A DNA stretch of 64,000 nt, from contig NZ_JBQKKT010000006.1 of the NCBI RefSeq assembly GCF_052116585.1, positions 86,860-150,859 on the forward strand, written 5' to 3'. Under the pieces are notes generated by a model. The model saw only the letters and a list, made by a program, of their open reading frames with translations, searched no databases and was not told the origin of the DNA. This stretch comes from Luteococcus sp052116585 (GTDB lineage: Bacteria > Actinomycetota > Actinomycetes > Propionibacteriales > Propionibacteriaceae). The position numbers and the translations under genes were made by a program. This document shows positions 51,151-59,955 of the stretch, in pieces; the first letter of the stretch is position 1; each line of letters opens with the position of its first letter.

Positions 51151-51242
51151 GGGTGAGCGGCGAGGTCCGTCGACGGGGACCCGACAGCCTCCGGTGAGCG
51201 CCGATTGGCGAGGGGGTGAACCCAACGTGTACGCTCTCCCAC

Positions 51243-51330
51243 GGAGGATTCGCCTAGAGGCCTATGGCGCTCGCTTGGAAAGCGGGTTGGGTTCACGCCC
51301 TCACGGGTTCAAATCCCGTATCCTCCGCCA
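51243..51330 (+). tRNA. tRNA-Ser (anticodon GGA), CCA encoded; attachment-site tRNA
   Basis: Acceptor GGAGGAT/ATCCTCC, discriminator G, CCA. Anticodon loop CTTGGAAAG with GGA, long variable arm GGTTGGGTTCACGCC, T loop GGTTCAAATCC. TACGCT at 51230 is a likely -10 box. Its 3' end is the probable attL of the integrated element to the right. Confidence 0.96.
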
Positions 51331-51345
51331 TCCCTGACAAGGGGA

Positions 51346-51381
51346 AACGCCCCCGGCGCTCGTGAGAGAGCCGGGGGCGTT
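51346..51381. terminator. terminator after tRNA-Ser
   Basis: 12-bp stem AACGCCCCCGGC/GCCGGGGGCGTT, 12-nt loop, followed by TCTG. It may also serve the gene at 51441 on the minus strand. Confidence 0.75.
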
Positions 51382-51440
51382 CTGCGTCGTAGTCTCAGTT
51401 CTAGTCTCAGTTGGTGTCCGGGCAGCCATCAGACCGGGTC

Positions 51441-52247
51441 TCAGTACCCGATGACGTCCCGCTCGACTTCGTAGATGACCCTGGGCGGGATGTCCTTGGC
51501 CTCCAACACGTAGGCCCGGCTCAGTCGCGGGTTGTACAGCCCGATACGGCGCAGGTTCTCGAACTCCGGGATCCCAGCTCGGCGCCCCATCAGGTAGTAC
51601 ATGAGGATCTGAAGCGTCGCTTCCTTCTTTGGCGGGTTCTTCGAGACCTTGAAGTCCCAGAGTGCATCGGCCGTGACGTAGTCGCCATCTGCGACTGTCA
51701 CCCAGTCCGTGTACCCGCCCTCCAGGGTGAAGCCGTCTAGGGTGACCGGCCCATACTCGTCGAGGAAGGCCGTGGAGCGCCGCACCATCGTTGCGACGTT
51801 CTCCACCGTGCGGCGATCCGGAGCGATATCCCTGACCTCCCGATAGCCGGAGACCCCCGCTCGATAGACCACGTCGTAGCCCGCAAGCTGGCAGGCGCTG
51901 ACAACGGATTTCCGATCCAGCCCCCTCACGGACTTGATTAGCTTCCGGGCGTGATCCTCGTCTCCGATCAGCCGGGCGCCCAGAAGCGAAATCTCGAAGG
52001 CCCGCTCCGCCACCAAGGCACTCTCACGCCTGGCCCGGAAGTTCCACCAGCGATTGGGCCACTCCCCCGCGACACGATTCCATCGGGTCAGGTAGTCGAC
52101 CGCTATGCCAACCAGAGAGGCATGGATGTTCTCCTCTTCGTGAAGGACGCCAAGCGGTTCGAGCTCGACCACCTGAAACTGCCGTGGGTTCAGATAGCCG
52201 CCCCGCGGCTGCTTCACCATCTTGATTCGCCCAGTGACGCTGGTCAC
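51441..52247 (-). CDS. uncharacterised PD-(D/E)XK-nuclease-like protein
   Basis: 268 residues, no signal peptide. Residues about 190-235 read GYTDWVTVADGDYVTADALWDFKVSKNPP, then a helix with QILMYYLM. An acidic residue, a D-x-K (DFK) strand and a following Q/Y helix are the layout of the PD-(D/E)XK fold. The end LRRIGLYNPRLSRAYVLEAKDIP suits the last strands. GTG start with GGAGGGGAG upstream. Lies between the tRNA-Ser attachment site and the integrase, an accessory position. Family not recognised beyond the fold-level guess. Confidence 0.6.
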   Translation of the reverse strand: MTSVTGRIKMVKQPRGGYLNPRQFQVVELEPLGVLHEEENIHASLVGIAVDYLTRWNRVAGEWPNRWWNFRARRESALVAERAFEISLLGARLIGDEDHARKLIKSVRGLDRKSVVSACQLAGYDVVYRAGVSGYREVRDIAPDRRTVENVATMVRRSTAFLDEYGPVTLDGFTLEGGYTDWVTVADGDYVTADALWDFKVSKNPPKKEATLQILMYYLMGRRAGIPEFENLRRIGLYNPRLSRAYVLEAKDIPPRVIYEVERDVIGY

Positions 52248-52355
52248 TACACTCCCCTCCCTATCCTGAAGTACATATCTATCGGGAACTGGCGGAATAT
52301 TTCAGCGACAGACGGAGCCAATCCAGAGTTTCAAGTCCGATGACAGGGAACATGG

Positions 52356-53573
52356 TCATCCCGGCTTCTTTGCCAAGTCCCACAACAGCCCGCCCACCTG
52401 GTTGGCGACGGTGGCGCGGATCGGATCAGTGACGTGCTGGTAACGGGCAGCCATGGCCGTGGACGACCAGCCCATGATCCCCATCACTGTCCGCTCCGGG
52501 ACACCCAGGACGAGGAGCACCGTCGCGGCTGTGTGGCGAGCATCGTGCAACCGGGCGTCACGGACGCCAGCCTTCTGCAGCAGTACCTTCCAGCGGTGGT
52601 AGTCGGTGTTCGGGTTGATCGGCTTGCCGGTGGGGCCGCAGAAGACCCACTCCCCCGGCTCCCAGAGATTCGCCGCGAACGCCCGCGCTTCCTCCTGCTC
52701 GGCACGATGACGCTTCAAGATCTGGGCCAGTTCTTCCGGCAGGCCAATCGCACGACGGCCAGCGACTGACTTGGTGGGCCCGTGATCCGGATTGGTCTGC
52801 ACCCGATCAGGGCAACGGCCGGGAGTCTTGCCGCAGGCCGTCTTGCACCCGTGGGCGTACACCGGGCGAGGCCGACTGCCAGCCACGAAGATCAGGCCCC
52901 GCTCGAAATCTACGTCCGTCCACCGCAGCCCCAACGCCTCCCCTTGGCGAAGGCCGAGCGCAAGGGCAACGGCCCACCGGGCACCGTTCGGTTCGGTCTC
53001 GGCTGCAGCCAACAGTTGCTGAACTTCCTCCAGCGACAGCGGTTCGACCGGTTCGGGCTCAATCCGAGGCGGACGGGCCAGGGCGGCGACATTCCGCGAG
53101 ACATGCCCGCGTCGGACGGCCTCCCCCAGCGCGGTCCGCATCGTCCTGTGCACCTGGTGTGCGGTCGCCGGCTTGGCGCCGTTGTCGATCATCTTCCGGT
53201 AGAGCCGTTCGAGGTGCTCGGGCTGCAGACGATCGAGCTTCTGCTTTCCCAGCCCGGGAATCAGGTGCTTCTCGATCGCGGTCCGATAGGCGGCGGCGCT
53301 CGACGGGCGAAGGTTCGGTTCAGCGATCACGTCGAGCCAGTGGCGCAGCCACGAGGCGACGGTCCACTTCTGCCCCACCTTGGCCACGGCCCCGGAGTCA
53401 CGCAGCTTCTCCAACTCCCGCACCTTGCGGGTCACTGTGGCGCGGTCCTTGCTCATGGTGTGACGACGATCGAGCGTGCCGTCATCGCGAAAGCCGACGG
53501 TCACACGGCCATGCCAGTAGCCGTCCTTGCCCTGGTAGATGCTCGAAGCCTGATTGGGACTACGCGACGCCAT
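52356..53573 (-). CDS. int: tyrosine integrase (site-specific recombinase)
   Basis: 405 residues. N-terminal AP2-like arm-binding part (IYQGKDGYWHGRVTVGFR), SAM-like core-binding domain, catalytic domain with R209 (LGLRQGEALGLRW), H-x-x-R in LHDARHTAATVLL and the nucleophile tyrosine in AARYQHVTDP. A Cys-rich insert (CKTACGKTPGRCP) sits before the catalytic lysine region. ATG at 53573 overlaps the xis end by 14 nt. Integrates the element into the tRNA-Ser gene. Confidence 0.94.
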   Translation of the reverse strand: MASRSPNQASSIYQGKDGYWHGRVTVGFRDDGTLDRRHTMSKDRATVTRKVRELEKLRDSGAVAKVGQKWTVASWLRHWLDVIAEPNLRPSSAAAYRTAIEKHLIPGLGKQKLDRLQPEHLERLYRKMIDNGAKPATAHQVHRTMRTALGEAVRRGHVSRNVAALARPPRIEPEPVEPLSLEEVQQLLAAAETEPNGARWAVALALGLRQGEALGLRWTDVDFERGLIFVAGSRPRPVYAHGCKTACGKTPGRCPDRVQTNPDHGPTKSVAGRRAIGLPEELAQILKRHRAEQEEARAFAANLWEPGEWVFCGPTGKPINPNTDYHRWKVLLQKAGVRDARLHDARHTAATVLLVLGVPERTVMGIMGWSSTAMAARYQHVTDPIRATVANQVGGLLWDLAKKPG

Positions 53574-53787
53574 CGCCAGTCCGAATCTGCTCGACGTCTG
53601 CCCGCAGACGGTTGACGTACTCGCTGACGGCTTCAGCCGGGACGCGACGCAGGCGCCCAACTGTGACGGATTCGATCTCGCCAGTGAGCACGAGGTGGTA
53701 GGCCGTGGAGCGACCGACGTTCAGAATCTCGGCGACCTCCTCAACCTTGAGCAGCAGGCGGGGCGGGGTGACGGTTGCAGCGGACAT
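53560..53787 (-). CDS. xis: excisionase / helix-turn-helix protein
   Basis: 75 residues: LLKVEEVAEILNVGRSTAYHLVLTGEIESVTVGRLRRVPAEAVSEYVNRL is a MerR-like winged HTH_17 domain (helix, turn, recognition helix, wing). Start ATG 53787 has AAGGAA upstream. Coupled to int, as in pSAM2. Confidence 0.88.
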   Translation of the reverse strand: MSAATVTPPRLLLKVEEVAEILNVGRSTAYHLVLTGEIESVTVGRLRRVPAEAVSEYVNRLRADVEQIRTGDGVA

Positions 53788-53850
53788 GACGGGTTCCTTC
53801 CAAGGTGGGTGACGGGAATGAGGCAGCAAGTTGCTGCCCAAGCGCTGGGA

Positions 53851-55305
53851 CTACGGCGGAGCTGCTGAATTGACGCCCAGGGCCTCCGCTCGGGCGTACT
53901 CGGCCCGCCAACGGGCACGCTCCTGGATGCCGTGCAGGATCGTGCGCGTGTACAGACCAGGAGTGACTTCGACGGGATGCCACTCGTAACGAGGCTGACC
54001 GTCGTCGGCCTGCACCTCGGCACTGATCCGCTCGATCTCCGGAGCGGTGATTCCCGCTTCGGCAAGGGCTTCACGAACCACGGCGGCCCGATCGGCGCGG
54101 TGCCGCTTCAGAGTCTTGCCCGACCACTTGCGCGAGACGAGGCAGCGACGGCCGCCGAGGCCCAGGTGCTCGCGGTCGTGGTGCTTCTTGGGGCACGAGC
54201 CGGGCACCATCCCCTCGACAGCCCCGGCAGGCTGCACGCCGTAGAGCAACCAGTTGGAGCACTGCTCGGAGCACGGCAGCCAGCGCAGCTCGGCATGGAG
54301 CCGGTCGATGTGCGCCTCATAGGCGGCGTCGACCTCGTCGCCATCCGCGAAGGGTTCGGCAATGGACTTGTTGAGGTACTTGACCAGGTATCGCACGGCC
54401 CGGTCGGCGTCCTCGGAGGGGGCGATGATGCCCTTGATGTCGGTCTGGGTACCGAAGCGCATGATGTGTGCGGGGCGGGCGTGGGGATCTGCGTCGAGGG
54501 TGTCCATCGCCTCCTCCCACGTAGGCAGGATGGCTCCGGTCTGCGGATCGGCGTAGTCGGTGCCGGTCCAGATGGGCGGGTTCTCGACCGAGAAGAGCGC
54601 TCGGTCGAATCGAGGCCACCACACCTGCAGGTAGACGGCACAGGCAACCTGCCGCAGCACGTCGCGCGGGATGGCTCCCCGGATGGCGGCGTGCACGTGG
54701 GGCGCCAGGCGCCTCTGAGGCTCCACGGCGCTGAAGTACTGCACGTCGTAGCCGGCGCAACGCCGCAGGGCCTTCCAGAACTGATCCACGAGCCGAGAGA
54801 AGAACAGGGCGTCCAGGGCGGCGCGACGGTAGTCGTAGCGCGCCGGGTCGGCCGGGATGCCGCTACCGGGGATGATCGCGCCGTAGCTGGGCAGGGTGAG
54901 CGTGACGAACATCGACGGCCGGTAGGCCTTGCCGTCGGGCGTCTCGAAGGCCTGGCCGATCGTGCGGGAATCCATGGGCACTCGCGGCAGGTTGGGCGCG
55001 TCTTGGCGGCGACGAGTGGAGCGCACGCGACGCTCGGCACCCGAGGCCGGCCGGGTGACCTCCACCGGGGCGCGTTCGGGCTCGTGGTCCAGGTGCCAGC
55101 CTTCGCGGCACTGGTGCATCCGCAGGGTGCGGGCCTTGTGGGCGCAGGCCGGGCAGCGGGAGTCCAGGGTGGCGCCGCAGGCCATGGCGACGGTCTGTTC
55201 GGTGCCGGTCTGTCGGTCGTGGACGCGGCGGATCACGGGTCGACGGCACACGCCGTGGTCGTCGGCCAGTTCCGCGGCCATCGCCGCCGTGATCGTGCTG
55301 GTCAT
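53851..55305 (-). CDS. replication initiator (RepSA-like, HUH family)
   Basis: 484 residues. HUH motif PHVHAAIRG near residues 201-209 and the tyrosine motif YLVKYLNK near 305. N-terminal cysteine cluster (CGATLDSRCPAC, HQC) likely binds zinc. Cleaves the origin for rolling-circle replication of the excised element. The ATG overlaps the tra stop (ATGA), preceded by GAGGAG. Confidence 0.88.
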   Translation of the reverse strand: MTSTITAAMAAELADDHGVCRRPVIRRVHDRQTGTEQTVAMACGATLDSRCPACAHKARTLRMHQCREGWHLDHEPERAPVEVTRPASGAERRVRSTRRRQDAPNLPRVPMDSRTIGQAFETPDGKAYRPSMFVTLTLPSYGAIIPGSGIPADPARYDYRRAALDALFFSRLVDQFWKALRRCAGYDVQYFSAVEPQRRLAPHVHAAIRGAIPRDVLRQVACAVYLQVWWPRFDRALFSVENPPIWTGTDYADPQTGAILPTWEEAMDTLDADPHARPAHIMRFGTQTDIKGIIAPSEDADRAVRYLVKYLNKSIAEPFADGDEVDAAYEAHIDRLHAELRWLPCSEQCSNWLLYGVQPAGAVEGMVPGSCPKKHHDREHLGLGGRRCLVSRKWSGKTLKRHRADRAAVVREALAEAGITAPEIERISAEVQADDGQPRYEWHPVEVTPGLYTRTILHGIQERARWRAEYARAEALGVNSAAPP

Positions 55306-56741
55306 GCTGCTTCACTCCTCTCGGTACGGGTACGACGGCTACGGGTCGCGGGCTGGATGTCCGGCACGACGATGGGGATCTGGATGGGCGCCGGGAACCG
55401 CTCGGAGGCCTCCCGGATCTGCTCGTCGGAGACATAGGTGGCTCGGACGCGGGTGACCAGGCCGGTCTCGTCGATGACGTAGGCGACGCCGGGAGTGGTC
55501 CGGGAAATGTCCTGGCAGCGGGCACCGGCGCGGACCGCGTCGTGGGAGAGCATCATGGCCGCCTCCTCCGGACCGTTGAGCCGCAGCCCCACGGCCTGCG
55601 TGAACAGGTTCCGCAGCTTCAGGACCTCCTTGCGCGGGTCCTGCAGGAAGCCGTGGACGTAGAAGCCGACGGCCCGGCCCTGGGTGAGCAGGACGGCCAG
55701 CGCGGCCTCGGCGCGGCGCATGAGGTCCCGATCGGTGGAGTAGGCCACCAGAGCGGCGAGCTCGTCGACGACGATCATCACCATCGGCTCCTCCAGCGAG
55801 GCCGTGTGACTCCGGACACTTCCGGCCATCCGCTTGGCACGCTCCTGGCACTGTCCGGCGGCTTCCTCGAGGAGCACGACGGCCTCGGCAGGTTCGGTGG
55901 CGAGCCGGGTGAACAGCGGGCGCCCCATGGACAACTCCATGCCGCCCTTGAGGTCGACGCCCTGCACCTGCACACGGCCCGTCGCGATGTTGGGAAGCTG
56001 ACTCCACACCAGGCTCCACAGCATCGAGCCCTTGCCCGAGCCGGTCGCCCCGCCGAAGAGAGTCGAAATCCGCAGGTTGAGCCGCCAATCGCGACCGTCC
56101 TCGGTAAGCCCCATCCGGGCGACGTCAACGGGCACCCCTTCCCCACTCACAGGGAGAACGGGAGGCAGGGGCACCATCAGCGCGTCACCGAAGCTGAACA
56201 CCAGCTCCACCCCGGTACGGGCGGCATTCGGCACCACGCGCAGCCGATCGGCATCCACGGCGGCACGCAGCACCTCGCTGGCCGACTCCCCGTCCGCGAC
56301 GGTCTGCCCCAGCAGGAGCCCGGGGCGGGCCACGAGTTGGCCCAGTTCATTGAACTCAAGGCCATACAGCGGAGGGACGGCGGTGGAACCGTCGCCACTC
56401 ACAGAGCGACGGGCGAGGCCCGCGGCCACCATGTAGTCCTGCCACCGCTTGTCGAAACGACGGAGGGCAGCTCGTTCCGCACGTGGACGACGGGCATAGG
56501 CCACCAGTCGATCGATGTCCTCCCAGGGCAGCTCGATCGACAACCAGGCGAAGCCGATGGCGAGAACTACGACCACGCTCAGGTTCAAGTACAGGTCGCC
56601 GAATCCGGCATTGGCCCACGTGATCAGGCCACCGAACCAGACGATCGCGAGGAAGGTCAGCCGCTTGACCCCGAGCAGCCAGCTGGTGACCCGCACGATC
56701 CACACCGGGACCACACGGGTCATCACCCAGTAGGTGCGCAT
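55302..56741 (-). CDS. FtsK/SpoIIIE-type DNA translocase (TraSA-like)
   Basis: 479 residues. Two N-terminal membrane segments (LLGVKRLTFLAIVWFGGLI; LYLNLSVVVVLAIGFAWL), motor domain with Walker A FGGATGSGKGSMLW and Walker B MVMIVVDELAALV. Moves double-stranded DNA between mycelial or cell contacts in AICEs. Coupled to rep by overlap. Confidence 0.9.
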   Translation of the reverse strand: MRTYWVMTRVVPVWIVRVTSWLLGVKRLTFLAIVWFGGLITWANAGFGDLYLNLSVVVVLAIGFAWLSIELPWEDIDRLVAYARRPRAERAALRRFDKRWQDYMVAAGLARRSVSGDGSTAVPPLYGLEFNELGQLVARPGLLLGQTVADGESASEVLRAAVDADRLRVVPNAARTGVELVFSFGDALMVPLPPVLPVSGEGVPVDVARMGLTEDGRDWRLNLRISTLFGGATGSGKGSMLWSLVWSQLPNIATGRVQVQGVDLKGGMELSMGRPLFTRLATEPAEAVVLLEEAAGQCQERAKRMAGSVRSHTASLEEPMVMIVVDELAALVAYSTDRDLMRRAEAALAVLLTQGRAVGFYVHGFLQDPRKEVLKLRNLFTQAVGLRLNGPEEAAMMLSHDAVRAGARCQDISRTTPGVAYVIDETGLVTRVRATYVSDEQIREASERFPAPIQIPIVVPDIQPATRSRRTRTERSEAA

Positions 56742-56743
56742 GG

Positions 56744-57148
56744 TCAGGCAGCCTTGCTGTCGCGGCCGGTACGCGGAGCGGCCAGGCCGGTGGCGCGCAG
56801 CGAGTAGGCGATCTTGGAACGGCCGTTGCCGACCTCCTTGATGTACGGCGTGACCGTCAGACCCTCGAGGTATACGGGACGAATCGGCGCGTTAGTCAGG
56901 GCATCCGGGGGCACAGGCTGCACCGGCGCCGCGACCTTCACCTTCAAGGTGCGCTCACGCGCCTCGGGGTCGAAGTCCATGGCATCCACCTGCCACAGCA
57001 ACTCCCCCGACTCCTTGTCCCGCGCCTGTACCTTGTTCTCGCGCGTCGAGCGATCGAAGTCCAGAACCGGCGTCACCTCCCCCACCAGCGCCACACCGAA
57101 CGGGAAGACGGAACTGCACTCGACCTGGAACGGTCCCTGCACACTCAT
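56744..57148 (-). CDS. Pra-like activator of replication, integration and excision
   Basis: 134 residues beginning MSVQGPFQVECSSVFPFGV, then DFDRSTRENKVQARDKESGELLWQVDAMDFDPEARERTLKVKVAAP and LEGLTVTPYIKE. The pattern fits the actinobacterial family annotated as plasmid replication, integration and excision activator. ATG 57148 with AAGGAG. Lies behind a promoter with consensus -35, divergent from the GntR gene. Confidence 0.8.
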   Translation of the reverse strand: MSVQGPFQVECSSVFPFGVALVGEVTPVLDFDRSTRENKVQARDKESGELLWQVDAMDFDPEARERTLKVKVAAPVQPVPPDALTNAPIRPVYLEGLTVTPYIKEVGNGRSKIAYSLRATGLAAPRTGRDSKAA

Positions 57149-57191
57149 GCGGATCTCCTTTCGTTTGCCGACGTTCATGCCGACATCCAGA

Positions 57192-57221
57192 AGACTGCAT
57201 CACCTTTGGCAACACTGTCAA
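57192..57221 (-). promoter_or_regulatory. pra promoter
   Basis: Minus-strand TTGACA (57216-57221), 18-bp spacer, CAGTCT (57192-57197), 44 bp before the pra ATG. The repressor GntR encoded divergently probably binds here. Confidence 0.55.
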
Positions 57222-57286
57222 TACTCTTGCGCCATCGAGGCAGCTCTTATGGCTGGATTCCGTTCGCCTGACGTAGCGTTTGCGCC

Positions 57287-57934
57287 ATGAGACCCCTCGA
57301 CCCCAACGACTCGCGGCCGCCGTATCTGCAGTTGTCAGATCGAATTCGTGAGGCTATTGAGGATGGGGAATGGTCGCCAGGCGAGAGGCTCCCGTCAATC
57401 AAGGAACTGGCTGAGTCAACACAGTTGGCGACGGTTACTGTCCAACAGGCCCTGAAGCCGCTGAAGAGCGAGGGTCTGGTGGTCTCTCGCCAGGGCTCCG
57501 GGAACTACGTTCGCAGCACCGACGCCATCGGTCCCGATCTGGCCGCAGCACTCGCAACTGAGCTCTCACAAGGCGGTAAGGAACCAATCCGTTACGTCGG
57601 ACGAACAGGCCAGCCCTTCCTGATGCTCGCGCCGATGAACCCGAAGAAGGTGTCTGTCCAACGCGCTCCAAGTGTGGTGGAGCTTCTGGTGACGCACCCA
57701 GCGCCGCAGTTGCGAGAGCAGCTGGAGGCCCGGTTTGGACCCGGCGTGCTGGTACGCGTGCACCGAGCCAGGTACCTTCCGGACTTCGCAGCCGTCCAGA
57801 CGAGCCGAAACGGCTTCTTCATGGCACCCGACGGGGAAGACTCCCTACTCAACCCGCGCAGCGTGTGGCACTTCTCCACCGCCCCGGGCGCGGACATGTT
57901 CACGAAGTGGTTCCGCGACCGCAGCCAGCACTGA
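57287..57934 (+). CDS. GntR family regulator (KorSA-like)
   Basis: 215 residues. GntR winged helix at 12-75: PYLQLSDRIREAIEDGEWSPGERLPSIKELAESTQLATVTVQQALKPLKSEGLVVSRQGSGNYV. The C-terminal 130 residues (FLMLAPMNPKKVSVQRA, LREQLEARFGPGVLVRVHRARYLPDFAAVQ) are not clearly UTRA or FadR. In pSAM2 the homologue KorSA represses pra and is removed on induction. The type III modification gene starts 26 bp downstream in the same direction. Confidence 0.85.
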   Translation: MRPLDPNDSRPPYLQLSDRIREAIEDGEWSPGERLPSIKELAESTQLATVTVQQALKPLKSEGLVVSRQGSGNYVRSTDAIGPDLAAALATELSQGGKEPIRYVGRTGQPFLMLAPMNPKKVSVQRAPSVVELLVTHPAPQLREQLEARFGPGVLVRVHRARYLPDFAAVQTSRNGFFMAPDGEDSLLNPRSVWHFSTAPGADMFTKWFRDRSQH

Positions 57935-57960
57935 CCACCCCTGCCAAAGATTGGACCCCC

Positions 57961-59955
57961 GTGGCAAAGAAGCAGCGCCTAGAGCTGACTTGGTACAACA
58001 AGGACCGAGCCCTCATCCCCACTGAGGACGGCAAGTATGGGTACACCTGGGTTCACCCATCCGACCCCCGGTTCTGCGAAACCCGACCTTTGGTGATGGA
58101 CAGCTATGTCCTGGGCACTCAGTCACCTAAGTCCGACGACTATGTGTACAGCGAGCGGGCCGACTTGGTCCCCACCGAGGACAACCTGCTGATCCGGGGA
58201 GAGTCTGGTGACGTCCTCGCGGCGCTTACCCGGGTCCCCGAGCTGGCTGGACGCTACGTGGGCCAAGTGAAGTTGATCTACATCGACCCGCCCTTCAACA
58301 CCGAGCAAACGTTCGCACACTACGAGGACAACCTCGAGCACTCCATCTGGTTAACGATGATGCGCGACCGGCTCTTGCACATGAAGCGTCTGCTCCGTCC
58401 TGATGGCTCGATCTGGGTCCACCTTGACCATGCGGAGAACCACCGCATGCGCCTGCTCCTTGACGAAGTTTTCAACGCCCAAAACTTTATGGCGGAGGTC
58501 GTCTGGCAGAAGGCTGACTCCCCCCGACGGGGGGATGGATTCTCCACAGATCAGGACGTTATCCTCGTCTACCGGAAGTCGGAACAGTTCTCACCGCAGA
58601 AGTCGCTGCGAACAGCGGCAGACAATGCTCGGTTCAAGAATCCAGATGGCGACCCTCGTGGCCCTTGGTGGGACGGGGATCCATCAGGAAACCACGGCGA
58701 CGGCTCCGGGGGCATGTGTTACGCGATCCAGAGCCCCTTGACGGGCGAAATGCTGCGCCCTCCAGCTGGAGCATCGTGGCGCTACTCGCAGGCTCGCATC
58801 CTCGCCGCCCTAGAAGACTGGGTCCCCTACAGGTTAGAGAATCTTCACGACGCCGATTGGCGAGCCGATAACGAGGGCGTGCCCCGTGCGAAAGCTTCCG
58901 ACAATGTCTGTGCCCTGGTTCTCGCTGTGCCCTTGGAAGAAGCCCAGCGTCTTGTCTCGGAACGTCGTGCCGCCGGCAATTGGCCCGAAATCCTCATCAG
59001 AAGCTCCGGGGGCATCGGGCGCAAGGCCTACATCCCCGTAGAAGGAAACAACCCTCGAACCTGGTGGCGTAACGAAGAAGTCGGCCATAACCGCGCCGCG
59101 AAGAGCGAGATAAAGGCCCTCTTCCCTCGAAGGCCCCCCTTCGCCACGCCCAAGCCGGAGCGGTTGCTGGAACGGGTGATCCAGATCGGCACCCAGCCAG
59201 GTGACATCGTGCTCGATGTCTTCGCGGGGTCCGCCACAACTGCAGCCGTGGCCCAGAAGATGGGTCGGCGCTGGGTCACATGCGAGCTGCTCGAGAGCAC
59301 CTTCGAAGAGTTCACTCGCCCCAGACTGATCAAGGTAGTCGAGGACCAAGACCCTGGCGGTGTTACCCGAACAGCGGGCGAGCGAATCCCGGCCGCTGGA
59401 GTGGATCTGCCCGACGGCACCGACCCGGCGGACGCCGCCAAGTTCACGAGCTTCTTGAATAGGCTGATCTCAGACGACCCCGACCTGAAGAAGTCCCCCA
59501 TCATCAAGGACCTGAAGGCCAAGGCCAAGACAACGCGCACCAAGACCGTCGTGAACTGGCGCGGCGGAGGGGGCTTCCAGGTTGCGCACCTGGCACCAGC
59601 TTGCTTTGACTACGACCAAGACCTGGATCGTGTGGTTTTGACCGAGAACGCCACAGGCGAGGCGCTGATCAACTCCGTCGCCGCGAACCTGGGCTTCACT
59701 CGTCTGCACCCCGACGATGACGTGGTCTTTGAAGGCCGGCGCGGCCGCACCTTCCTCAAGGTGCACGAAGGCGTCCTCGATGTTCCGCAGTGCGACGAGT
59801 GGATCGCCCAGCTGGATGACGGCGCGAAGCTCCTGATTGCGACAACCGGTCTTGTCGACGGCGTCCGCGAACATCTCCGACGGCGTGGTCATGGCTCCCA
59901 GGTGAAGCACATTCCCGATGACCTGTTCCGATACAGCCAGGAGAACGACCAGTGA
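57961..59955 (+). CDS. mod: type III restriction-modification methyltransferase (Mod)
   Basis: 664 residues, beta-class N6-adenine methyltransferase. Motif IV DPPFN at 109-113, motif I FAGSATTAAVAQK near 421-433; the order IV then I defines the class. GTG start at 57961 (VAKKQRLELTWYNKD). It methylates one strand of an asymmetric site and provides target recognition for Res. Stop overlaps the res start as GTGA. Confidence 0.92.
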   Translation: MAKKQRLELTWYNKDRALIPTEDGKYGYTWVHPSDPRFCETRPLVMDSYVLGTQSPKSDDYVYSERADLVPTEDNLLIRGESGDVLAALTRVPELAGRYVGQVKLIYIDPPFNTEQTFAHYEDNLEHSIWLTMMRDRLLHMKRLLRPDGSIWVHLDHAENHRMRLLLDEVFNAQNFMAEVVWQKADSPRRGDGFSTDQDVILVYRKSEQFSPQKSLRTAADNARFKNPDGDPRGPWWDGDPSGNHGDGSGGMCYAIQSPLTGEMLRPPAGASWRYSQARILAALEDWVPYRLENLHDADWRADNEGVPRAKASDNVCALVLAVPLEEAQRLVSERRAAGNWPEILIRSSGGIGRKAYIPVEGNNPRTWWRNEEVGHNRAAKSEIKALFPRRPPFATPKPERLLERVIQIGTQPGDIVLDVFAGSATTAAVAQKMGRRWVTCELLESTFEEFTRPRLIKVVEDQDPGGVTRTAGERIPAAGVDLPDGTDPADAAKFTSFLNRLISDDPDLKKSPIIKDLKAKAKTTRTKTVVNWRGGGGFQVAHLAPACFDYDQDLDRVVLTENATGEALINSVAANLGFTRLHPDDDVVFEGRRGRTFLKVHEGVLDVPQCDEWIAQLDDGAKLLIATTGLVDGVREHLRRRGHGSQVKHIPDDLFRYSQENDQ

